Positions 39,036 through 49,900 of a stretch of DNA of 64,000 bases are shown here, piece after piece. The notes under the pieces are model-generated. The model ran no database searches, was not told the DNA's origin, and worked only from the letters and a program-made list of their open reading frames with translations. A program made the position numbers and the translations under genes. The DNA is taken from positions 30,878,318 to 30,942,317 of the forward strand of contig NC_087068.1 of NCBI RefSeq assembly GCF_963678635.1, given 5' to 3'. The stretch's first letter is position 1. Each line of letters starts with the position of its first letter. The DNA is from Symsagittifera roscoffensis (Eukaryota > Xenacoelomorpha > Acoela > Convolutidae).

Positions 39036-39477
39036 TTTTTCGTTCGATTACTGTTAATATGTAATTATTAATGTGTCGAATTGGTTGATTCCAATTGTAT
39101 AAATGTACTGGTTTGTGTTTGTACTGCTTTTTTATTCTTCTTTTTCCTCTTTGTGATGAATTTGAAGTTGTTTCTGAGTCAGAGAAATATAATTGATCGT
39201 GAATTGGGCAATTTTTATCTATTGATTCTTTTAGTTTGTAAAGTTCGTCTAAACTGTTGGTTTCTGATTCTGAAAATGCGTTTCGATTTTTTGAAAATCT
39301 TTTTCGTGTTATTTGTCTTTGTTTCGTTATTATTTTTCTTTTTAGTGTTTGTCGTTTTGTTCGAATGTATCCAACTGTTTGTGTATGAGGTGTGATTACA
39401 AGGTCGTATTTTTTGTTATCTATTTCACAATTGTGTAAAACGATTGTTTGTTTATTTCCTAGGTTTTTAAATGACAT
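39010..39477 (-). CDS. 155 aa basic ORF preceding Gag-Pol
   Basis: The first substantial ORF after the leader. Two strongly basic patches (residues ~39-65 with RTKRQTLKRK and TRKRFSKNR, and ~110-122 with RGKRRIKKQYKHK) flank a Ser/Asp/Glu patch (SDSETTSNSS). This suits a nucleic-acid- or nucleus-targeted protein. Its last 26 bases overlap the Gag-Pol start (39035) in a different phase, so Gag-Pol would need reinitiation, leaky scanning or splicing. No recognised family. It could be an extra N-terminal Gag-like piece or a regulatory protein. Confidence 0.55.
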   Translation of the reverse strand: MSFKNLGNKQTIVLHNCEIDNKKYDLVITPHTQTVGYIRTKRQTLKRKIITKQRQITRKRFSKNRNAFSESETNSLDELYKLKESIDKNCPIHDQLYFSDSETTSNSSQRGKRRIKKQYKHKPVHLYNWNQPIRHINNYILTVIERKNEFNAHPR

Positions 39478-39994
39478 AAGGTTTAGAATGACGGATGCAA
39501 AGGGTTGTTAAATGATTTCTATTTTCCTAAACTGTTAGTTCTTACGATTTTTTGGTTAGCTTAACCTGGGTCTGTTTGTTCAGGGTTGGAGAGAAAAGTA
39601 TATCGATTCCGAAGAATGATTTTTTACTTTCTCGTGGCTAGTATAAGTTAAGGTGTTAACTTACTTAATCTTACTTAGGGGTAGTGATTGTGTTCAAGGG
39701 TTGGAGAATAGTAAATCGATCCACAAGGTTCAGGTATAATTAGAACGCGAGTAGTTCGTTAGATACTATTTTAAACTTACTAAGTCTAAGATTTATCCTG
39801 GGTCTGGTAAGAGGGGGGGTCAAGTGAAGGATGAATAACCGAAGTTCTTCACTGTTTATCCTAATTTGAATGATTAGTTTTGTTTAAAAATTTCTATTAG
39901 TCTTAGGTCTTTAGAAAGGGTTGGGTAGTGAATCGACGTTTGAGGTCGTTAGACACTAATTAAGTGGGTGGGGGAGAACAAAGTTGTTCTGTTT

Positions 39995-40019
39995 GATCCA
40001 AGGATAAGCCTTGATGATC
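39995..40019 (-). promoter_or_regulatory. Leader hairpin 1
   Basis: GATC-CAAGG-ATAAG-CCTTG-AT-GATC on the plus strand: a five-pair stem CAAGG/CCTTG with a 5-nt loop, extended by GATC/GATC across a 2-nt bulge. An identical copy lies 60 bases away. Possibly a packaging or dimerisation element. Confidence 0.45.
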
Positions 40020-40054
40020 AAATTTGAAATTTAATTAAGTAGAAAATGATTTAA

Positions 40055-40079
40055 GATCCAAGGATAAGCCTTGATGATC
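40055..40079 (-). promoter_or_regulatory. Leader hairpin 2
   Basis: Base-for-base identical to 39995-40019, including the loop. Retention of identity while the sequences between them differ suggests selection or recent duplication. Confidence 0.45.
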
Positions 40080-40710
40080 TGGTTTTAAAATTAAGTGAAT
40101 TTAAGTTTTAATAAATTTTTAAATGTGTGTAAAGGAAAGATTTAGTGTTTTGATGATATTAGTGGGTTTATGATTGCTGTTATGTTTTAGATGATGGAGC
40201 TGGAACAACAGGATGATTTATGATTACTAACCATTTATTGTCATGCTACTAATTTTTATTTTTATTTTCCAATAAATATTTTTCAAACATGTTTTGTATA
40301 ATACTGCAGAGTTTTAGGAAAACGATCTTAGATCTTTTTATCAATCGTTATTGTATATTAATAAATTTGTTTAGCGCCTGAAATGATTTTGAAGAGTAAC
40401 TTCAAGGTTTTATGTTTGCAAATGGAAATCTAAATTCATTGCAAGTAGTATTCGAAATATAAAAGTTTGTTCTGGCTTTTGCCGAACTATCATATAACTA
40501 TACGGCAAGTTTCTACTTTGTCGTATGTCGTCTTTGGTTCGAGGTCTTCTTCCAATTCCGGGTAGTTCTGTTATGGTTCGGAATATTGGCTCTGATCTAT
40601 TGAGTCGTAGAGACATTTCGATTAAATTATTGTCGTATAACATTTTTGTAAATGTTTTTGTCTAATTTCTAATCTATTTTGGTTAATTCTAATCTATTAA
40701 GGTCTTGTTC

Positions 40711-40728
40711 GAGACTTATGGTGGCACC
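40711..40728 (-). promoter_or_regulatory. Primer-binding site
   Basis: Three bases inside the CA end of the 5' LTR the minus strand reads TGGTGCCACCATAAGTCT. The TGG start is the complement of a tRNA CCA end. The tRNA species is not assigned: the first 8 bases fit several acceptor ends and the rest fits none that I can recall. Confidence 0.65.
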
Positions 40729-40731
40729 AGA

Positions 40732-41139
40732 TGAGTTAGGACCGAAGTGTAACTCATAGAGTAATTTCGGATAGGGTACACCGTCTGCTCGTCACGCTAT
40801 CTTATTTTCGGCCGGATAGATTCGTGCAACTTCTTAGTCTAATACCGATCCTAATCTTACTCTTATACTATCTAGTCTCAGGTTGTTTAACTAGTCTCTG
40901 CTAGGCTCAATAGATCTAGGGTATACTGGTTTATTGCGGCTGCTGAAGTGCTCGGGAGAGTCCAACTAATTTCTAAGTTAAATTCAAATCTCTCTGGTGC
41001 TGAAATTACAAGTAACTTCAGCACTTACAAATAAGTGGGTTGTTAGTTAGATGGATCATGATTGGTTAATATTAAATACTTTACATTGGTAAAACATTTA
41101 ATTTATCCAATCATAAAATGTAGTTTAGATCAGGTTCCA
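40732..41139 (-). repeat. 5' LTR of the 18.9 kb element
   Basis: 408 bp, reading the same as 22219-22626 throughout as far as I can compare. It drives transcription leftward. It is followed on the plus strand by the CGTT target duplication and the displaced foldback arm. Confidence 0.95.
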
Positions 41140-41225
41140 CGTTACACATTGTTGATCCAATTTTCTCTAGTTGACTTATTTTTACCAAACTGTGTCATCA
41201 TTAGTTTTTTGAAATTGAAATGGCT
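41140..41225. repeat. Foldback element, displaced right end
   Basis: The reverse complement of 21739-21830, sharing TTACACATTGTTGATCCAAT and ATTTTCTCT. It was separated from 22218 by the retroelement insertion. Confidence 0.8.
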
Positions 41226-42740
41226 GGTACATATACATCTTCAGTGTTTTACCATTGCAGCACGTACAATTAAAGTACATCCTTTTTCATGGTTAAGTGG
41301 CAGTATTTAGACAACTGCATAAACCAATCAGAATAGAAAAAGCAAACAGAAAAGTCACTCAAGAAAAATGAAATAATAATGGACAAAACTTAAAAAGTTA
41401 TTTCAGGCAGAAGAATTTTAAGCCGAAAGAAAGCTAATAGTTTTAGAAAGCTCATATTTTTTCAAAATTTTTGACAAATACTCTAGTTTTGCCCTCTAAA
41501 CGGAGCTTTCACAAAAAAAATCCCATTATTTTGCGATAATTTATTACCAACGTTCGGCCAATTGAGATATCATTTGTTAATTTTCAATTTTTTGCTTCTT
41601 TTGGCGTTCAGATTTTGATTTTTTTGATTAATCAAAATTGAGTACTTCATTTGTCCAAATAGTGACGAGTATGAATATGCAGTTGTCTAAATACAGAACG
41701 CACTCCCATTTGCATCACTCTGTTCTCTTCTGTTCGACCAAATAGATAACAATCTCCTGGTAAAGTATCAATATTGTGTATACTGTGAATAAAAAAGGGC
41801 AAAATTAACCAGTCGTTATTAAAAAAGCTTACTAAAACTGCAGACAAAGCTGTTTTACTGTTTAAGATTCTTTCTATTAAATTTTCCTTGCAGGTGAAGT
41901 TAAGATTCGTTTTTGAATTTGCTGTATTGGATTTGACAAAGATGGAGAACAACAAGGAGATGTCATTCGCAAATTAGGATAGCAGCCACAGCCAGATTTT
42001 CATGAAATGTTTGTCTCAAACATTTTCAATTGCCTCTCTAGTTGATCACTAGACAACAAAAGCTTATCATATCATTCCGTACAAAAAAAAACTGCTTATC
42101 ACAATTCCATGCTTGTATTTTTTTGGAAAAAATGTCATATTAGAGGAAAATTCGTTTTAATTCTCATTTTAGTCACTAAACCACTTTAACGAACAAAAAT
42201 AAGGTTTTCCATTTTTTTTAAAGCAAAATTATTAAAATATAACGTAGTTCAGCTTATAACGTAGTTCACGCACTGTCATTAAACAGAATCACGGGTCATC
42301 TTGAAAGTTTTCTGTGATGGCAGAATTTTTACTTTTCAGTTTTAGATGATAAAATATAACCTAAATCTAGTTAAGAAACAGGACACAATTTTAACGTCTG
42401 AGTTTTTTTAAACAGAAGCGTCATAGCCATCTACAAAACTACACTTTTTGTTATAGTTTCGAGTGAAATTCAGTTTTTATCTGATTTTTATCAGCAAAAC
42501 ATAGTTATATCTGCAATTAAATGCCGATTAAACTGTTGGTTTAGAAAACTTTTAATACTTGTGTACTCGGCGAAAAACAAATATAAAGCAAAACACATAA
42601 AAGTTACCAGGAACAATTGCTTGTCGTACAATTCCATACTATGAAAATAAAATGCTCGTCTTAGTTCTATTATAAGAAAAAAGTGCTTACCATTTAATTT
42701 CCGTACAATGTTATTGTTCCGACTTTCGATACGAAAGTAA
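41226..42740. other. AT-rich DNA without supported genes
   Basis: The longest frame is 41955-41647 on the minus strand (102 codons). It has no motif and no relative elsewhere in the window that I can defend. Otherwise I see nothing beyond short homopolymer runs. Confidence 0.5.
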
Positions 42741-42754
42741 CGGAATATTTGTGC

Positions 42755-43255
42755 TCGGGGTGGGTTTTTTTTTCTTCAGACAAATTTCGACTTTTTAACT
42801 AGCCATTTTTGACGGAATTTTTTTATATCATTCAAAAGGTATTGTTGTCCTGAGCTTAAATTTGAAAAGATATTTCACCTGTGATTATTTTTCGTAAAGT
42901 TATGAGGGTTTAAGGATTGCCATTTTGACCAATTTGGGACAATTAACGCGCGATATAATTCGCGCTATTAACGCGTAAGCGGAGATTTAATCCGTCTTAT
43001 AAATAGTTCCAAATTGGTTGAACGACGCTTATTTTTCGTAATTGATTTGTTACAAGGAAAGAAATCTATCTTTTTATACTTTATATGGCGTGTGGAGGGA
43101 TGACCTACATAAAAATTTCAAATTTTAGAAAAAAAAAATTTTCATTTTATTTATTTCATTTAATCTTTTTATGTTATTACTGCTGCTCCATAAATCTTAA
43201 AAGGCAGTCGGAACATTCAGGGCTTCGCCCTGATACGAGCAGTCTTGTCTTTCTA
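42755..43255 (-). repeat. Dispersed ~0.5 kb repeat, copy 2 (inverted relative to 7845-8335)
   Basis: Contains the reverse complement of the 7845-8335 landmarks in the same order, including ACTAGCCATTTTTGACGG, CAATTAACGCGCGATATAAT, TTCGCGCTATTAACGCG, AAAAGGCAGT and CAGGGCTTCGCCCTGA. The 57-codon-plus frames here are artefacts. Confidence 0.7.
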
Positions 43256-43904
43256 TGGATTTGCATGAAATTTTATGATAAGCGTATTTCAAGTTATTTA
43301 TTCAAACAAAGAATGGTTTTCAGCGTTCAATTGGTTATCTTGCTTCAATCCTCTTTTGCCTATTCACTTTAGCATTTAAGAAAAACATGCAGACTTTTAC
43401 GGAGACCACTGATTTGCTGACTTATTTGATGCATCGTTAAAAATGGTCATACAATTGCATAAAGCAGTGGAATTGGAGGAGCAGAGAAACAGCATAATTT
43501 CACTGGAAAACAATGAAACCTTAGGAAAGGAAAAAGATAAAATATCAATCTATATACTCAAACTAAACAACATTTGTCGAAATTTTTGAATTTATCCTCA
43601 AATAGAACTCATTGCGGGAAAACTTTCGAGCTGGAAAACTTGGTCTAAAATACTCTTGAATACCATTGATACTGCTGCCTTTCAAATCTTGCCAGAGCGA
43701 ATAGAGACAAACCTGTGATTAAATAAACTTCAGTGTCAATATCAGAAGTTCTCAGATTGGACTGATCGTATTTCATTGAAACACTGGTGAGGTAAACAAA
43801 ACATTATTCACAACGATGCAAGCCGAGCGAAATGAGATAAAGATGTCAATTAATCCAAGAAAAGCAAACTTTTTATTTTGGCAATTAATTTTTGCTCGTT
43901 TGTA
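43256..43904. other. Unannotated flank of the satellite
   Basis: No supported gene. The last ~25 bases (TTTGGCAATTAATTTTTGCTCG) loosely resemble the monomer's GTCAATTAATTGTC region and may be a decayed boundary monomer. Confidence 0.4.
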
Positions 43905-46900
43905 AAGTGCAAATGGGTATGAGTGAAAACAAGAAACGAATTTCAAAAATCGCATTTCATTAAAACGCACAGAAAACTAATTACATAGTGAAATAACTAG
44001 TCAATTTTTTCAAGTACCAATTTTTTTTGTTTCGTCAATTATTTGTCAAACAATTATAAAAGCCAAGTGCAAATGGGTATGAGTGAATACAAGAAACGAA
44101 TTTCAAAAATCGCATTTCATTAAAACGCAGAGAAAACTAATTACATAGTGAAATAACTAGTCAATTTTTTCAAGTACCATTTCTTTTTGTTTCGTCAATT
44201 AATTGTCAAACAATTATAAAAGCCAAGTGCAAATGGGTATGAGTGAATACAAGAAACGAATTTCAAAAATCGCATTTCATTAAAACGCACAGAAAACTAA
44301 TTACATAGTGAAATAACTAGTCAATTTTTTCAAGTACCAATTTTTTTTGTTTCGTCAATTAATTGTCAAACAATTATAAAAGCCAAGTGCAAATGGATAT
44401 GAGTGAATACAAGAAACGAATTTCAAAAATCGCATTTCATTAAAACGCACAGAAAACTAATTACATAGTGAAATAACTAGTCAATTTTTTCAAGTACCAA
44501 TTTTTTTTGTTTCGTCAATTAATTGTCAAACAATTATAAAAGCCAAGTGCAAATGGGTATGAGTGAATGCAAGAAACGAATTTCAAAAATCGCATTTCAT
44601 TAAAACGCACAGAAAACTAATTACATAGTGAAATAACTAGTCAATTTTTTCAAGTACCAATTTTTTTTGTTTCGTCAATTAATTGTCAAACAATTATAAA
44701 AGCCAAGTGCAAATGGGTATGAGTGAATACAAGAAACGAATTTCAAAAATCGCATTTCATTAAAACGCACAGAAAACTAATTACATAGTGAAATAACTAG
44801 TCAATTTTTTCAAGTACCAATTTTTTTTGTTTCGTCAATTAATTGTCAAACAATTATAAAAGCCAAGTGCAAATGGGTATGAGTGAATGCAAGAAACGAA
44901 TTTCAAAAATCGCATTTCATTAAAACGCACAGAAAACTAATTACATAGTGAAATAACTAGTCAATTTTTTCAAGTACCAATTTTTTTTGTTTCGTCAATT
45001 AATTGTCAAACAATTATAAAAGCCAAGTGCAAATGGGTATGAGTGAATAAAAGAAACGAATTTCAAAAATCGCATTTCATTAAAACGCACAGAAAACTAA
45101 TTACATAGTGAAATAACTAGTCAATTTTTTCGAGTACCAATTTTTTTTGTTTCGTCAATTAATTGTCAAACAATTATAAAAGCCAAGTGCAAATGGGTAT
45201 GAGTGAATACAAGAAACGAATTTCAAAAATCGCATTTCATTAAAACGCACAGAAAACTAATTACATAGTGAAATAACTAGTCAATTTTTTCAAGTACCAT
45301 TTTTTTTTGTTTCGTCAATTAATTGCCAAACAATTATAAAAGCCAAGTGCAAATGGGTATGAGTGAATACAAGAAACGAATTTCAAAAATCGCATTTCAT
45401 TAAAACGCACAGAAAACTAATTACATAGTGAAATAACTAGTCAATTTTTTCAAGTACCAATTTTTTTTGTTTCGTCAATTAATTGTCAAACAATTATAAA
45501 AGCCAAGTGCAAATGGGTATGAGTGAATACAAGAAACGAATTTCAAAAATCGCATTTCATTAAAACGCACAGAAAACTAATTACATAGTGAAATAACTAG
45601 TCAATTTTTTCAAGTACCAATTTTTTTTGTTTCGTCAATTAATTGTCAAACAATTATAAAAGCCAAGTGCAAATGGGTATGAGTGAATACAAGAAACGAA
45701 TTTCAAAAATCGCATTTCATTAAAACGCACAGAAAACTAATTACATAGTGAAATAACTAGTCAATTTTTTCAAGTACCAATTTTTTTTTTTCGTCAATTA
45801 ATTGTCAAACAATTATAAAAGCCAAGTGCAAATGGGTATGAGTGAATACAAGAAACGAATTTCAAAATTCGCATTTCATTAAAACGCACAGAAAACTAAT
45901 TACATAGTGAAATAACTAGTCAATTTTTTCAAGTACCAATTTTTTTTGTTTCGTCAATTAATTGTCAAACAATTATAAAAGCCAAGTGCAAATGGGTATG
46001 AGTGAAAACAAGAAACGAATTTCAAAAATCGCATTTCATTAAAACGCACAGAAAACTAATTACATAGTGAAATAACTAGTCAATTTTTTCAAGTACCAAT
46101 TTTTTTTGTTTCGTCAATTAATTGTCAAACAATTATAAAAGCCAAGTGCAAATGGGTATGAGTGAATACAAGAAACGAATTTCAAAAATCGCATTTCATT
46201 AAAACACACAGAAAACTAATTACATAGTGAAATAACTAGTCAATTTTTTCAAGTACAAATTTTTTTTGTTTCGTCAATTAATTGTCAAACAATTATAAAA
46301 ACCAAGTGCAAATGGGTATGAGTGAATACAAGAAACGAATTTCAAAAATCGCATTTCATTAAAACGCACAGAAAACTAATTACATAGTGAAATAACTAGT
46401 CAATTTTTTCAAGTACCAATTTTTTTTGTTTCGTCAATTAATTGTCAAACAATTATAAAAGCCAAGTGCAAATGGGTATGATTGAATACAAGAAACGAAT
46501 TTCAAAAATCGCATTTCATTAAAACGCACAGAAAACTAATTACATAGTGAAATAACTAGTCAATTTTTTCAAGTACCAATTTTTTTTGTTTCGTCAATTA
46601 ATTGTCAAACAATTATAAAAGCCAAGTGCAAATGGGTATGAGTGAATACAAGAAACGAAATTCAAAAATCGCATTTCATTAAAACGCACAGAAAACTAAT
46701 TACATAGTGAAATAACTAGTCAATTTTTTCAAGTACCAATTTTTTTTGTTTCGTCAATTAATTGTCAAACAATTATAAAAGCCAAGTGCAAATGGGTATG
46801 AGTGAATACAAGAAACGAATTTCAAAAATCGCATTTCATTAAAACGCACAGAAAACTAATTACATAGTGAAATAACTAGTCAATTTTTTCAAGTACCAAT

Positions 46901-49900
46901 TTTTTTGTTTCGTCAATTAATTGTCAAACAATTATAAAAGCCAAGTCCAAATGGGTATGAGTGAATACAAGAAACGAATTTCAAAAATCGCATTTCATTA
47001 AAACGCACAGAAAACTAATTACATAGTGAAATAACTAGTCAATTTTTTCAAGTACCAATTTTTTTTGTTTCGTCAATTAATTGTCAAACAATTATAAAAG
47101 CCAAGTGCAAATGGGTATGATTGAATACAAGAAACGAATTTCAAAAATCGCATTTCATTAAAACGCACAGAAAACTAATTACATAGTGAAATAACTAGTC
47201 AATTTTTTCAAGTACCAATTTTTTTTGTTTCGTCAATTAATTGTCAAACATTTATAAAAGCCAAGTGCAAATGGGTATGATTGAATACAAGAAACGAATT
47301 TCAAAAATCGCATTTCATTAAAACGCACAGAAAACTAATTACATAGTGAAATAACTAGTCAATTTTTTCAAGTACCAATTTTTTTTGTTTCGTCAATTAA
47401 TTGTCAAACAATTATAAAAGCCAAGTGCAAATGGGTATGATTGAATACAAGAAACGAATTTCAAAAATCGCATTTCATTAAAACGCACAGAAAACTAATT
47501 ACATAGTGAAATAACTAGTCAATTTTTTCAAGTACCAATTTTTTTTGTTTCGTCAATTAATTGTCAAACAATTATAAAAGCCAAGTGCAAATGGGTATGA
47601 TTGAATACAAGAAACGAATTTCAAAAATCGCATTTCATTAAAACGCACAGAAAATTAATTACATAGTGAAATAACTAGTCAATTTTTTCAAGTACCAATT
47701 TTTTTGTTTCGTCAATTAATTGTCAAACAATTATAAAAGCCAAGTGCAAATGGGTATGAGTGAATACAAGAAACGAAATTCAAAAATCGCATTTCATTAA
47801 AACGCACAGAAAACTAATTACATAGTGAAATAACTAGTCAATTTTTTCAAGTACCAATTTTTTTTGTTTCGTCAATTAGTTGTCAAACAATTATAAAAGC
47901 CAAGTGCAAATGGGTATGAGTGAATACAAGAAACGAATTTCAAAAATCGCATTTCATTAAAACGCACAGAAAACTAATTACATAGTGAAATAACTAGTCA
48001 ATTTTTTCAAGTACCAATTTTTTTGTTTCGTCAATTAATTGTCAAACAATTATAAAAGCCAAGTGCAAATGGGTATGAGTGAATACAAGAAACGAATTTC
48101 AAAAATCGCATTTCATTAAAACGCACAGAAAACTAATTACATAGTGAAATAACTAGTCAATTTTTTCAAGTACCAATTTTTTTTGTTTCGTCAATTAATT
48201 GTCAAACAATTATAAAAGCCAAGTGCAAATGGGTATGAGTGAATACAAGAAACGAATTTCAAAAATCGCATTTCATTAAAACGCACAGAAAACTAATTAC
48301 ATAGTGAAATAACTAGTCAATTTTTTCAAGTACTAATTTTTTTTGTTTCGTCAATTAATTGTCAAACAATTATAAAAGCCAAGTGCAAATGGGTATGAGT
48401 GAATACAAGAAACGAATTTCAAAAATCGCATTTCATTAAAACGCACAGAAAACTAATTACATAGTGAAATAACTAGTCAATTTTTTCAAGTACCAATTTT
48501 TTTGTTTCGTCAATTAATTGTCAAACAATTATAAAAGCCAAGTGCAAATGGGTATGAGTGAATACAAGAAACGAATTTCAAAAATCGCATTTCATTAAAA
48601 CGCACAGAAAACTAATTACATAGTGAAATAACTAGTCAATTTTTTCAAGTACCAATTTTTTTTGTTTCGTCAATTAATTGTCAAACAATTATAAAAGCCA
48701 AGTGCAAATGGGTATGAGTGAATACAAGAAACGAATTTCAAAAATCGCATTTCATTAAAACGCACAGAAAACTAATTACATAGTGAAATAACTAGTCAAT
48801 TTTTTCAAGTACTATTTTTTTTGTTTCGTCAATTAATTGTCAAACAATTATAAAAGCCAAGTGCAAATGGGTATGAGTGAATACAAGAAACGAAATTCAA
48901 AAATCGCATTTCATTAAAACGCACAGAAAACTAATTACATAGTGAAATAACTAGTCAATTTTTTCAAGTACCAATTTTTTTTGTTTCGTCAATTAATTGT
49001 CAAACAATTATAAAAGCCAAGTGCAAATGGGTATGAGTGAATACAAGAAACGAATTTCAAAAATCGCATTTCATTAAAACGCACAGAAAACTAATTACAT
49101 AGTGAAATAACTAGTCAATTTTTTCAAGTACCAATTTTTTTGTTTCGTCAATTAATTGTCAAACAATTATAAAAGCCAAGTGCAAATGGGTATGAGTGAA
49201 TACAAGAAACGAATTTCAAAAATCGCATTTCATTAAAACGCACAGAAAACTAATTACATAGTGAAATAACTAGTCAATTTTTTCAAGTACCAATTTTTTT
49301 TGTTTCGTCAATTAATTGTCAAACAATTATAAAAGCCAAGTGCAAATGGGTATGAGTGAATACAAGAAACGAATTTCAAAAATCGCATTTCATTAAAACG
49401 CACAGAAAACTAATTACATAGTGAAATAACTAGTCAATTTTTTCAAGTACCAATTTTTTTTGTTTCGTCAATTAATTGTCAAACAATTATAAAAGCCAAG
49501 TGCAAATGGGTATGAGTGAATACAAGAAACGAATTTCAAAAATCGCATTTCATTAAAACGCACAGAAAACTAATTACATAGTGAAATAACTAGTCAATTT
49601 TTTCAAGTACCAATTTTTTTTGTTTCGTCAATTAATTGTCAAACAATTATAAAAGCCAAGTGCAAATGGGTATGAGTGAATACAAGAAACGAGTTTCAAA
49701 AATCGCATTTCATTAAAACGCACAGAAAACTAATTACATAGTGAAATAACTAGTCAATTTTTTCAAGTACCAATTTTTTTTGTTTCGTCAATTAATTGTC
49801 AAACAATTATAAAAGCCAAGTGCAAATGGGTATGAGTGAATACAAGAAACGAATTTCAAAAATCGCATTTCATTAAAACGCACAGAAAACTAATTACATA

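Larger units (their letters stand above)
39478..40727 (-). promoter_or_regulatory. 5' leader of the 18.9 kb element
   Basis: About 1.25 kb between the PBS and the first larger ORF, where packaging and splice signals are expected. It holds two identical 25-base hairpin motifs (39995-40019 and 40055-40079). It also has a loosely repeated module GGGTTGGAGA...ATCGATTCC (39582, 39697, 39918). A short ORF (40643-40410, 77 codons) contains the first ATG after the PBS and is rich in Arg; it could supply an initiating exon for ATG-less ORFs, which is conjecture. Confidence 0.5.
22219..41139 (-). mobile_element. 18.9 kb retrovirus-like LTR element with envelope and accessory ORFs
   Basis: Bounded by 408 bp LTRs with TG...CA ends and a 4 bp duplication CGTT (22215-22218 and 41140-41143). 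The site is confirmed by the foldback partner arm, which shows the uninterrupted junction. The LTRs show no difference that I could find, so insertion was recent. The minus strand carries Gag-Pol with the Ty3/gypsy domain order and a GPY/F integrase tail, then a glycoprotein gene with signal peptide and membrane spans, plus several extra ORFs. Typical gypsy elements with env are 7-9 kb, so this is more than twice the usual size. All major coding frames are open except one in-frame TAA in the envelope. Confidence 0.9.

Noticed and set aside
30849-39395. Plus-strand hydrophobic ORFs (for example 30849-31100, 35153-35524, 36179-36523)
   Set aside because: Antisense shadows of Gag-Pol. The T/G-rich complement of an Asn/Gln/Lys-rich frame looks like membrane protein.
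41647-41955. 102-codon minus-strand ORF as another RING-family relative
   Set aside because: Only a loose P.F..H...LP.D pattern and a YLDK end are shared, which is too weak to support homology.
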